Source: Ophiosphaerella korrae
Lineage: Eukaryota; Ascomycota; Dothideomycetes; Pleosporales; Phaeosphaeriaceae
Reading direction: 5' to 3'
Assembly: GCA_028456385.1 (NCBI GenBank)
Contig: JALNQF010000446.1
Location: 1-29,498 of the forward strand
DNA length: 29,498 bases
In this document: piece after piece, positions 20,302 through 29,498 of the stretch
Position numbering within the stretch: position 1 is the stretch's first letter
How the letters are laid out: each line of letters opens with the position of its first letter
Notes under the pieces: generated by a model
What the model was told of the DNA's origin: nothing
Database searches by the model: none
The model's input: only the letters and a program-made list of their open reading frames with translations
Position numbers and translations under genes: made by a program

Positions 20302-23300
20302 TTAGAACATGGCGCCTTCCATGCCTTCGATAGGTTTTTGGGGCGCGGGGTGGTTTCTGATAGGCCTTGGGGGAGAGGTGTTCATGGGCCGGGGCGGAGA
20401 ATTGTTGCGGCCCGCAAAGCCTGTCTGTGGCAAAGCTGGTGAGACTAATGATTGTTTTTGTGCTTGGCCGCGTAGACTCTTGCCTTCACTTGATGTTTTC
20501 CTCAGCCTGTTCCTGGGCTGCGAAATCTGGCTGGAGAGTGCGTCCGACGAGCCAGTCCTGATTGGCTCTGCATATGGCGCACGGAGGGCGTCGAAGCCGG
20601 GCTGGATAGCTGGGTCATATGGATTATGATTCTCCTGGCGACCAAGACCAAAACGTTTCCGCATGGGGTTGATGGGAGGAACCGGAGGAGCGTAGCGCTC
20701 ACTACCGTTCTGTAAAGACGCACCCGATGGCAGGTTGACCGTGTCAATAACAGAGGTTGTCGAAATAAAAACGGGCTCCGAAATATCCGACTTGGCAATC
20801 GACTTCTTTCGAAGCATACCCTGTCTTATCATGGGCTGCGTAGTACCAGGGTTAAAAGCCGCTGCACTTGGCGTAGTAGGATTAGAAACAGGCGGGGTAT
20901 GACTTGCAGAATAAGGAGGCATTGGCGACAGCGGGGGCATCGGCGATGGCAACGCACTGCTATAGCCACCCGGTGACGGACGCGGGGAAATTGGCATACC
21001 AGGAGAGAACTTGGGCACCGGAAGCCGAGGTGACGCGTTGCCTGATACAGTACCTGTCTGAATAGGCTGCAGGTGCTTGGACTCGAAGTAATTTGCAGCG
21101 GCTGTCCTGCTATTGCTGCGTGACCTCATACGACCTTGGCTGTCCAGCGAGGGTCTATCAGTAGGGAGTGGTGGGGTAGGATGGGCAGCATATCCAGGCA
21201 TCGAGGGAGCTATGTTGGGCGGATAGGCATTCCTCGAACCTTCCATCATGGCCTGTTCCAGATCATCGCGATATTCGCCTGGTCGGCTGCGTGACCGCCC
21301 TGAAGCGGTTCCGGACCCGGAGCGCTGGCGCGTTGAGCTTGCAAGAGATGGAGACCGGCCACTCGGTCGACCGGATCGGCTGCTGTCTGTTCCTGATCGC
21401 TGACGCGTTTCTGATTCTCGTTGTGCGTCGTGCTCGCTCTGTTGTAGTACACGAGAAGGCTTGGCCCTCAAGGCTGGCATTTCCGGTCGAGAATGGTCAG
21501 CCTCAGGAAGTCCGACCAAGGAGGTACTGCTGGCATTTCTAGAGTTGACACCAAGTGCTATCTTCCTTGGGAGCCTGGATGGCATCTCGGGATGTCGGTC
21601 AATGGTGACGAACGAGTCACGGCTTGACTTTGCGCGAAGCATGTTTAGAGCGGTCTTCAGGCCTCCAGAGGAGCCAGGTGCAGGGCCAGCTGACAGACCT
21701 TCAGCTCGGGCACGAAGATTTTCTTGAATTACCCGCTGCCGTTGGGCAAGGTCCCGTTGAAAAGCTTCATGATCGGCCTCTGTCTCGTTGCTTGCAACAC
21801 GTTCGTGTTGTCGTTTCGGCGTCAGATCCCACTGTGCCACACCGTCTGCGAGCTCGGGCGTCATAATAGAACCCTGGGCCTTTGCTTTCTGGCCATCGCT
21901 TGGGCTTCGTGAGCGGCTGATAGACTTCATGCTACGATTCTCGTCCCGATAGGGGTTGTCGATATCATCCAAGTCCCATGGATTGGAATGGCTGTAGGTT
22001 GAAGGTGCAGGAGTGACGTTCTCGGAGCTGGTTTGTCGAGGCCGTAGCCCAATGTCTTGAGTCCGCAAGGCAAGGCCGGCAGGTGTCGTCGCAGGCGGGC
22101 TCATTAATGGATTACCCTGTTCACCATAATTCGATGAAACGTTGCTCACGTTGCGCAGATGCTGTCGGATAAGGCCGCTGAGGCCACCATTGTCTGGACC
22201 GAGAGTTGGCGAATCCACGTCTAGATCATTGACGGTGGAGGAAGAGTCAGGTTGGGGAGACGATACTTGTGGTTGTCGTGTCTGCTGTATCCGCTCCTCT
22301 GATGCACTACGAGACGCGCTGAGAGATCGTAGAGCTGGATGCTCGAAGATGGAAGGCGCAGGTCCAGTTGCAACAGGCAGGTTTTCGAAGCGCCGCGCTG
22401 GGTCCAACAGGCGAGGACTGGTTGCGTTAGGGGCCTCTTGTTCATCATCGCTAGACTCTCTTGACGTGAAGAAGGTAGCTCCATGGTCCGGAGGGAGCAC
22501 TGCCTCAGGCGAGGCTGGGCCTGCGGCCTTCATTTGGCTCGCAGCAGCTTGGAATCTAGAGAAGGCCGCCGCGGCGGGGCTGGGCTCAGCAGGAGACTCA
22601 ACAGGCGATTCCATCTTCTGCTGCTCAGCAGCAGCCCCAGCCTCGGCACGCCTTCGCTTTTCTTGCTCTGCACGCTCTCTCAAAGTCGGCTTTCGCGGGG
22701 GAGATCGGTCTGTCTTGGGTGCGGGAGCCTCAGGTGCAGGGGCTTCAGATGCAGGAGCTTCAGGTGCAGGAGCAGCCTCAGGCGCGGAAGCCTCAGGCAC
22801 AGCGGCCTCAGGTACATGGACCTCTGGTATATCGCGTTCTCGGTGCATTTGTCTGAGGCGCTCGGCGTATTGCTGCTCGCTGAAGGCCTGCTTTGGCTTG
22901 TTGAAGGCACCCATGGCTGTAGCCTTGCCGCGGTCGTGGGGCTGGAGTGCAGCGTTGAGGGTTTGAGCCTCTTCGCCGTCGCTAGTAACCGGGCTAGCCA
23001 GGAAGGGCGATTGGGGCTGGGCAAAGACAGGGCTGGATCCTGCGGACGAGTTGTTTCCGCTCATGTTGGGAGGAACGGAGCCTGGAGATTCTGGGCGGAA
23101 GCCAGGACCCCGGTTGAAGCGATCGTTGAGATTGGTCGCAGACTTGGCGAGGGGAAACATGGTGGGAGGTGTTGATCGTCCTGTAGGTGCACGGGTTCGC
23201 TGTATTGAGTTCAGGCGGTTCATGGCTGATGATTGCTGCTCCTGGATGTGCAGATCGAGTCCTTGGTCGTAGAGTCTGCGAGCCTTTGTGGTTGTGCGAG

Positions 23301-24156
23301 CCAGCTCTGGCGGGGGTGTGGCGCTGGTGGGGGAAAAGAGAGGCGACGTGATGGGCACAGAATTGGCACCCTGAGAGGCAATTGAGGTGGCAGCAGTCGA
23401 TGTGCGGGTGTTGATGGTAGCCGAGTTGGTCGACGATACGGTTTCACGCTTCCGACTGGAGGCCGATGGGCTCGAGGGTTCAGAACGCTGGCCATTCTGT
23501 AGAGCCTCCTCCTGCTCCTGCTCCTGCTCCTGTTCCCGTTCCCGTTCCCGTTCCCGTTCCCGTTCCCGTTCCTGCTCCTGTCTCAGTCTGTCCTTTTCCT
23601 CCTGTCGCAGCTTCTGGTAGGCGGACATGTTGACGTCGTCATCGTAAAGGGTGCGGCCCAGGCCCTTTGTCGAGTTTGAAATGACGTAGATTTTCTGGCG
23701 GCCGCCAAACAGGACATTGCCCTCGCCCGGACGGGCTCTGCTCATCATGCTGCCAGCATCGTCGCCGTCGTCTCGGCTGTCAAACGAGCCCTGGCGCTCT
23801 TGGGGATAGGGCGGGCGGATGGAGCCATTGAGCGATGAGACTTCGGCAATGTCTGAGAGGCCGCCAGGCACAAAGCCAAATTCGTGGAGCCGCGACTGCC
23901 GCTTTGGCTGGAGCACGCTGTCATCGCTTGCCTTGCCCACTTTGGAGGCGGAGTCGTCTTGCTCTCGCAGCATGCTGAAGCGGGTGGACAGGCCGGGCAT
24001 GATCAGACTGGTGCGGAAGTCGTCGACCTTGGGCAGGACGGCGTCGAGGTTGAATTCGGGCTTGACCTCTTCCTGGCTCTTTTTGCCCTTCTTGCCCTTT
24101 TTGGCAGCGGCAGGCTCGTCCGCGCCATCCTTCTTCCGGGTCAGCCAGCGGTTCAT
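20302..24156 (-). CDS. Large disordered protein, conserved-looking fungal type
   Basis: An uninterrupted 1284-codon gene. I cannot assign a named domain. The N-terminus is lysine-rich (KKGKKGKK), followed by an ordered-looking stretch (LPKVDDFRTSLIMPGLSTRF, SMLREQDD) and another near 150–190 (FGGRQKIYVISNSTKGLGRT, LYDDDVNMSAYQKLRQEEK). These two blocks look the most constrained. An Arg-Glu/Gln-Glu repeat (about 192–216) and an Ala-Pro-Glu repeat (about 440–480) interrupt a Ser/Pro-rich chain with many SP/TP sites (possible proline-directed phosphorylation). The basic C-terminal part includes RQGMLRKKSIAKSDISEPVF and PPVPPINPMRKRFGLGRQEN. Overall it resembles a cytoskeletal or signalling scaffold, which is inference. 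The ATG at 24156 begins a typical charged N-terminus; its ATGA overlaps the stop of an upstream frame. Confidence 0.85.
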   Translation of the reverse strand: MNRWLTRKKDGADEPAAAKKGKKGKKSQEEVKPEFNLDAVLPKVDDFRTSLIMPGLSTRFSMLREQDDSASKVGKASDDSVLQPKRQSRLHEFGFVPGGLSDIAEVSSLNGSIRPPYPQERQGSFDSRDDGDDAGSMMSRARPGEGNVLFGGRQKIYVISNSTKGLGRTLYDDDVNMSAYQKLRQEEKDRLRQEQEREREREREREREQEQEQEQEEALQNGQRSEPSSPSASSRKRETVSSTNSATINTRTSTAATSIASQGANSVPITSPLFSPTSATPPPELARTTTKARRLYDQGLDLHIQEQQSSAMNRLNSIQRTRAPTGRSTPPTMFPLAKSATNLNDRFNRGPGFRPESPGSVPPNMSGNNSSAGSSPVFAQPQSPFLASPVTSDGEEAQTLNAALQPHDRGKATAMGAFNKPKQAFSEQQYAERLRQMHRERDIPEVHVPEAAVPEASAPEAAPAPEAPASEAPAPEAPAPKTDRSPPRKPTLRERAEQEKRRRAEAGAAAEQQKMESPVESPAEPSPAAAAFSRFQAAASQMKAAGPASPEAVLPPDHGATFFTSRESSDDEQEAPNATSPRLLDPARRFENLPVATGPAPSIFEHPALRSLSASRSASEERIQQTRQPQVSSPQPDSSSTVNDLDVDSPTLGPDNGGLSGLIRQHLRNVSNVSSNYGEQGNPLMSPPATTPAGLALRTQDIGLRPRQTSSENVTPAPSTYSHSNPWDLDDIDNPYRDENRSMKSISRSRSPSDGQKAKAQGSIMTPELADGVAQWDLTPKRQHERVASNETEADHEAFQRDLAQRQRVIQENLRARAEGLSAGPAPGSSGGLKTALNMLRAKSSRDSFVTIDRHPEMPSRLPRKIALGVNSRNASSTSLVGLPEADHSRPEMPALRAKPSRVLQQSEHDAQRESETRQRSGTDSSRSGRPSGRSPSLASSTRQRSGSGTASGRSRSRPGEYRDDLEQAMMEGSRNAYPPNIAPSMPGYAAHPTPPLPTDRPSLDSQGRMRSRSNSRTAAANYFESKHLQPIQTGTVSGNASPRLPVPKFSPGMPISPRPSPGGYSSALPSPMPPLSPMPPYSASHTPPVSNPTTPSAAAFNPGTTQPMIRQGMLRKKSIAKSDISEPVFISTTSVIDTVNLPSGASLQNGSERYAPPVPPINPMRKRFGLGRQENHNPYDPAIQPGFDALRAPYAEPIRTGSSDALSSQISQPRNRLRKTSSEGKSLRGQAQKQSLVSPALPQTGFAGRNNSPPRPMNTSPPRPIRNHPAPQKPIEGMEGAMF
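23509..23580. repeat. Coding hexanucleotide repeat (GTTCCC/CTCCTG)
   Basis: Degenerate hexamers, CTCCTG then GTTCCC, encode Arg-Glu then Gln-Glu dipeptides on the minus strand within the large disordered protein. Period six preserves the frame, as in the hexamer at 456–570. Confidence 0.85.
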
Positions 24157-24698
24157 GGTGACGAAGTGGAAGGCGCCGTTGTGCTATCTGGGCGACGAGG
24201 GGCGTGGCATGTGGATGTAGGCGCAGACACAGGCGTAGACACAAGCGTAGACGTAGACGGAGACGAGAGACGAGAGACGAGAGACAGCTCTGGCGCGTGA
24301 GACAGCTCGACCAATGTGGTGTCTCGTGTAAACAGGCCGGGCTGGGTGAAGAGTGGTTCAATAGCTGGTTCAGTGCGGGTCGGTTGCGGGAGAATGCAAA
24401 TAATGTCGAGACGGGATATTATGGGGCCAGGTAAGGAGCGTGTGGGGGTGTTAAGGAGCGAGGTGCACGCGCGCTGCGGAGTGCGGCAGTGAAGCAGAAG
24501 AAAAAGAAGCAAAGACTTGGACGAGGCAACGAGCGAACGAGGGAAGGAAGGCAGAGAGGACAAGAGGTGGAATGCAGCAGGCAGATCTCCCGAACAGCTC
24601 GGCCAGGACTGGGTGCAAAAGACGTGCATGGGTGCACATGGACTAATTGGGGAACAAGGTTCAATTTCCACAAGGCCTTTGACTTTGGGCGCTTGAGA

Positions 24699-24727
24699 CA
24701 CGCTGCACGCTGCACGCTGCACGCTGC
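24699..24727. repeat. Heptamer tandem repeat (CACGCTG)4
   Basis: Four direct copies of a CACGCTG unit, upstream of the large disordered protein. Period seven would break any reading frame on expansion, which supports a non-coding status. Confidence 0.8.
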
Positions 24728-25388
24728 AGCTCCCCCGTGCCCGGGCCAGGCACGCTCTCGGCCCAAACCCGCGCCGTCGCAGGGGCACAGCTTGCCGTGG
24801 TCGCTGGCAAATCACTGGACTTGTCGTGGTGACGACGAGGAAAAGGAAAAAGCATCGCCAAACGGGCGCTAGCCATGCCGTCGCCGCCGTCCACCGCTGC
24901 CCCTGAGGCATGGGCACGATAACAACACAAAACCGCAAAAACAACAACACGCGCACGCCCACCTCGCTCGCTTGGCCACCAACACTTGACTCTGCCCGTT
25001 GACTCGGACTGAGCCGTTGACTCTGACTGATCTGATTCACCTCATGCTCAGCAAATCCTGCCTCGCCCCCCCCCCCCCCCGCCAATCACCGGCCTGCCCT
25101 GACGCGTACCTGCAGCTGCAGCGGAACGCGAGGCGAGCCACGCCTGGCCTGTGGCCGTTTGCTTGCTTTTGAATTCTCCGTGCCGTCTTGAAACATTGCC
25201 ACACGACAACAACACCATAGGACGTGTCTGCCCGCCTGCCCTGCCTGCCCTGCCTGCCACACGACAATAATAACATGTGACATGTCTGCCAATCGCTGCC
25301 GACGCCCAGGGGCCCCAAGCAAAATGCGGGGAGGCGACATATGAAGCCGCCAGCTGCGGCCTCTGTCCCCATGTGGCCAATCACGTGT

Positions 25389-25422
<34 letters not shown>
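25389..25422. repeat. (CTGC)n microsatellite
   Basis: About eight tandem CTGC units. Related CCTG/CTGC blocks lie about 140 bp upstream (25227–25260). Confidence 0.85.
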
Positions 25423-25425
<3 letters not shown>

Positions 25426-27131
25426 CCTGCCTCCTTCCCCTTCCCCTGGCCTAGCCGCCTATCTCTTGTGCGCTGTGGTTCCTCTGCACCTGCTCCCCTC
25501 TGTGCTCGCTCCCCTCTCCGCGCACCACGCCCCTCGCCGGCGTGTTCGCTGCCCACTCGATGCCACTTCTGCATCGTCGCCCCCCGTCCCGCTTCTCACA
25601 CTCCCAGATGAGAAACGGCGAATCTCATCTCCGCACGCCTGGTCGGCAACGTTCGCTTCATCAATCGTCCCGTGTGGCCTCTCCCTCCTCTAGTGAGATA
25701 TTGATTACCTCACCTGACCCCATCGGGCCCAGCCCTGCATGCCGCCTGCTGCCGTAAACACTCAGCGTCGGTATGCCGGCCACTTGTCGAGTTACCGGCC
25801 TCGCTACCGCACTTGCTGCTGCTCTTGCCACCGCCGTTCTGTCGAGGCAGAACACCGCTTGTGCTCATCGTGAACAATGAACAACACAAATCTAATACGC
25901 CTGGGCCAAGTCTGAGCTTTGAGCTCCATCTAGACGGCTCTTTTCCAGATTATTGGTACAATGGACGATCGCTTTCCCGATTGACTGTGAAATTGCTGCG
26001 CGATCTACGCTGCCTCAGCCCTGTCGTTTCCTTCATCCTGATTCGCTGACCATCCCTGCTACCAACGCCATGCCTGTGATTAACCGGCCACTGACTGGCT
26101 TCGGACGCCGCTCTAGCTCCATCATGTTCAATTCCGAAAGCCTCAGCAGCGCGTTTCAGACACACACCAACCTTTGTGGAGACGTTGAGAAGCCTCTAGG
26201 CATCCTAGCGTGTGCCTGAGCGACGAACCGTGGCCTGCAGGCATCATCGCTGCACCTTTATCAGATAACAGCAGTCAAACGAAATCATTCACCACCATCG
26301 TGGTCGGCACACATGACAAATGCACGCCATATACACAATATAAACTTACATCAACCCTACCCCACAGCAACCGCTTTCGCGGCCACACAGCGCTATGTAT
26401 TTTCTGGTCAGCCTCAACCAAATTCGTTACATTGACGTCAACCGTCTCCATCTGGCGTTCTGCCAAGCCCAGCCGAGATGAAATTTGCGGTCGCGGGAAA
26501 GACCTGCGCAGATCGCGTGTCAAACTCATTTCGGGTCAGGCGGAGAAGACCATGGACATCTAAATTCGGCTCTGACAAACATCAGATGCTGATGTGCAGG
26601 ATCCCTCGTCCTCCGTATCGAAATGCACGTGCGCCGGACATATTCCACATGCAAGCGGCAAGGCCAATCAATACGAGATAGAGCGTGGAATCCTTCATTC
26701 TAGAATACCTTTCCTGCACACACTCGCTGCTTGGAATCCAACATCTTCAAGGGCTTTGTTGGCTGCCAGTAATAGTCACCTACGCGAGCCAATTAGCGTT
26801 CCACGTTTGCCCTTTGGTACGCTACCGCTCGCATATCGTCTCATTTCTCATGGAGTTGGATCTTGGTTCCATGGTCAATCTCGGTGGTAATTACCCCAAT
26901 GGACCATGCTAGCCATCTACTTCATACTGCGCACTCCCGTGTGCAATCGCCGCATTTTGACTTTATTGACATCGGAGCAGATTGGCGAAAATATGCTGCC
27001 GCTAGTCACGCATGCACACGTCAACAGGAGAGGTTACTGGGACTGTTTCCCCGCTTTACTCTATCTCAGATCCGTTGAGGGCTCAATTCATTGGTTTGGT
27101 ATGAGCAACTTGCCGAAACCTTTGCCATTCA

Positions 27132-28187
27132 TCATTTCTTTTCCTGCCCGAGATCGTTTCCATTAGGCTTCACGGCCCTCGCAACAAAACACTCAATCTT
27201 CAATACCTCCTCGCTCGGTAGCTCTATCTCCAGCTCTTCTGGTAATATCTCAAACTTGAAATCCACAAGCCCGGCGCCGCGTGCCATCTCCTCCACCTCC
27301 TCTCCAGTGTACCCGCGTGGTCTCTTACCCACATCACCCTCTGATGATAATAAGTCTTGAATATAGAGCACCCCTCCCTCCCGCAACCGTTGAGCAAGCC
27401 TCTTCACGCCGTCTTTCGCGCTAGGGAAGTGGTGCAGCGCCGCACCAACAGCGATAAAGTCGAAGCACGCATACTCGCCTTCCAGCGTCGAGGGTTCAGG
27501 CGGCTCGCACAAAAGGTTTCCCAAAATCGCACGAGTATCTTTGTGCCGGTCTCCCAGTTCACTCACTTTAGAGTTGTACATTTCAACCATGGCAGGCGCG
27601 ACGTCGATTGCTTTGATGCTCGCAACGTGTGGCGCGAAGATCTAGCTCTGTTAGCAGTGACGCCTTCAGTCAACTAAATAACTGAAATACAAGTGTCCTA
27701 AGGCCCAGCACCCAAAAGACATCAGTACCATCTAGCCTCCTTTCCTCAACATCCATAAGTACACTAGCAGCAATTCAAGCCCCCTACTTGGATAATTCTG
27801 TAGTATATACCCTATTGTACACGCCTAGTACTCATCCAAGGAAAGAACACTTCCCCCTGTTCACTTCACTGCGTGTTTCTCGAGCTTACTTACTCGACTT
27901 AGGAAGCCAGTGCCGCATGCGTAGTCTAGCATCGTGGTGGTTTCTGGCCTGAGATTTGGTACGATGGAGGCGAGGCGTTGGTCTATGCTGGAAGCGAGTT
28001 TTGCGCGGCTGGCTTTGTTGATCGGGCGGTGCTCGAACCATGACACCATTGCATTCATATCCATTGGCGTAGAGTGGTTGGATGTGGTGCCATTGGGGCT
28101 AGGCGCTGAGGCGGTTGTGGGAGACATTGTGGCACTGCTTGGATTCGAATTCGAATGCGATGGTGTTGAGCTAGTAGGGTGGATCAC
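27132..28187 (-). CDS. Class I SAM-dependent methyltransferase
   Basis: A small-molecule-type methyltransferase of 267 residues if translated from the first ATG. Exon 1 is 28187–27894; exon 2 is 27641–27132. The 252-bp intron (GTAAGT to TGCTAACAGAGCTAG) is phase 0 and long for this window. Motif I is LDYACGTGFLSR (87–98) and the acidic post-I residue is D111 in IKAIDVAPAMVEMYN. Motif IV region is FDFIAVGAALHHF, then LREGGVLYIQDLL. This order fits methyltransferase types 11/12; the substrate cannot be read. The N-terminal 41 residues are Ser/Thr/Pro/Asn-rich. A TATA-like element lies only 13 bp above the first ATG, so translation more likely begins at M21 (28127) or M42 (28064, MDMNAMVSWFEHR), both upstream of the fold. 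Confidence 0.85.
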
Positions 28188-28459
28188 AGACGTCTTGCAC
28201 TTTATATACGCGTTGGTTCGGAGAGTTTCTGGAGGTGTGTTCGCCTCGGAGAGTTTTTGAGCTGAGCGGAGACTTTAGGTGTGGACGGCAGCAAGGTGCT
28301 CTGCATGTAGCGCGAAGTGTGTTTGATGATAGATTTAGTTGTCATGAGCAAATTGTTGTTTTTTTCACGTGGTTGTGGTTCTGTGTTGTCATGTCGATTC
28401 CACTTGTCTGGTTGACTTGCGAGATTGGTGTGCGACTTGATTGGCGATACATAGTTCTA
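28188..28459. other. Methyltransferase promoter region
   Basis: 272 bp between the first methyltransferase ATG and MITE 2. Apart from the TATA-like element at 28201–28208, no regulatory motif or gene was recognised. Confidence 0.4.
28201..28208 (-). promoter_or_regulatory. TATA-like element that argues for a downstream start
   Basis: TATATAAA on the minus strand ends 13 bp before the first methyltransferase ATG at 28187. If it is the core promoter, transcription would begin at or after that ATG and favour the ATG at 28127 or 28064. Confidence 0.4.
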
Positions 28460-28797
28460 ACGTGTTCCACTGACATTCCGGCCACCCCAAAAACCCACCA
28501 AAAATGAGAAAAACCACACCTTGACATCTCAACAACGGCTTAATAATAATTTTTATAATTCTAGATTTAGCCTCTCATGCCTACTCTAATCCTCATGTTA
28601 GAATTAAAACATAATCTATTAAGTCGTTCAAGAGGTGTCGCAATGTAGCTCAAGATTAGGGGCCAAAACTCGATATCCTAATAACAGCCAGGCTTATTAC
28701 GCTAGGACCTTAATAAGAGTCTTAGAGCAGGTACAAAATGCTAACAACCGAATTTTAGAATTTATTATCAAGCCATTGTTGAGATGTCAAGGTGTTG

Positions 28798-28828
<31 letters not shown>

Positions 28829-28875
28829 GGTGGGTTTTTGGGGGGTGGCCGGAATGTTGGTGGGAACGAACACGT
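28460..28875. mobile_element. MITE 2, 416-bp non-autonomous element
   Basis: A non-coding element bounded by long imperfect inverted repeats. The left end reads ACGTGTTCC, then CATTCCGGCCACCCC, AAAACCCACC and CACCTTGACATCTCAACAA. The right end read inward has the same blocks, with a 23-bp poly(T) run (28806–28828) expanding one arm. TA flanks both ends (28458–28459 and 28876–28877), a typical Tc1/mariner-type target duplication. It lies 273 bp upstream of the methyltransferase's first ATG. Open frames that cross it are chance. Confidence 0.9.

Positions 28876-29498
<623 letters not shown>

Larger units (their letters stand above)
24157..27131. other. 3-kb intergenic region with many simple repeats
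   Basis: This lies upstream of the large disordered protein and downstream of the methyltransferase, both on the minus strand. The first kilobase is probably a long 5' leader and promoter. It contains GAGAGAC repeats (about 24262–24294), a heptamer repeat (24699–24727), 15 C (25066–25080), CCTG-type repeats (about 25227–25260) and (CTGC)n at 25389–25422. From 25.7 to 27.1 kb many short open frames occur on both strands without recognisable domains or splicing. A lineage-specific short gene could be hidden there, but I cannot support one. Confidence 0.5.

Noticed and set aside
25389..25422. CRISPR-like direct repeats
   Set aside because: They are contiguous four-base units without spacers, and the genome is eukaryotic in character.
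25086..25574. 162-codon minus-strand frame with Ala/Gly/Arg repeats
   Set aside because: Its repeats come from the CTGC microsatellite. It has no domain or splice pattern.
26210..26563. 117-codon plus-strand frame
   Set aside because: No recognisable domain, no splice partners, and surrounded by equally long frames on both strands.

Overview
The window looks like nuclear DNA of a filamentous ascomycete. The evidence is short GT–AG introns (mostly 44–58 bp) with CTAAC/CTAAT-like branch sites, a CFEM-domain GPI-anchored protein, a CorA-like transporter of the fungal type, and decayed genes whose stop codons fit C-to-T changes at CpA, the signature of repeat-induced point mutation (RIP). A Dothideomycete such as a Pleosporales species is plausible, but I infer this from general character only. 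No transposase, rRNA or tRNA gene was recognised.

Region 1 (1–5.7 kb) is an AT-rich, decayed accessory stretch. It holds a broken protein-kinase-like gene with a Glu-Lys hexanucleotide repeat (57–1775, minus), a MITE (1797–2189) 21 bp upstream of its start codon, a relic of a kinesin-light-chain-type TPR array (about 2883–3590, minus), and weakly coding plus-strand remnants (3600–4107). Nothing is supported from 4.1 to 5.7 kb.

Region 2 (5.7–8.4 kb, plus) has a 65-residue protein encoded in three exons (5717–6008) and a four-exon CorA-like transporter (6291–8421).

Region 3 (9.7–15.6 kb) is the most unusual part. Two paralogous six-exon genes point tail to tail (9685–12577 plus; 12993–15613 minus). 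Each fuses a fungal-specific N-terminal region, a protein kinase domain, a linker, and a von Willebrand factor A (vWA) domain with an intact MIDAS motif, followed by a short conserved tail. All five introns sit at equivalent positions and phases. The plus-strand copy keeps the key kinase residues. The minus-strand copy has lost the catalytic-loop lysine and the DFG glycine, so it is probably a pseudokinase.

Region 4 (16–28.2 kb) is the conserved-looking side. It has an intronless cyclin-D1-binding-protein-1-like (GCIP) gene, a CFEM GPI-anchored surface protein, a 1284-residue disordered protein, and a two-exon SAM-dependent methyltransferase. Long intergenic stretches rich in simple repeats separate them.

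Region 5 (28.4–29.5 kb) has a second MITE, related to the first at its termini and subterminal sequence, and a compound trinucleotide repeat that runs off the end of the window.

The genes do not form an operon-like pathway. The candidate undescribed unit is the kinase–vWA pair.
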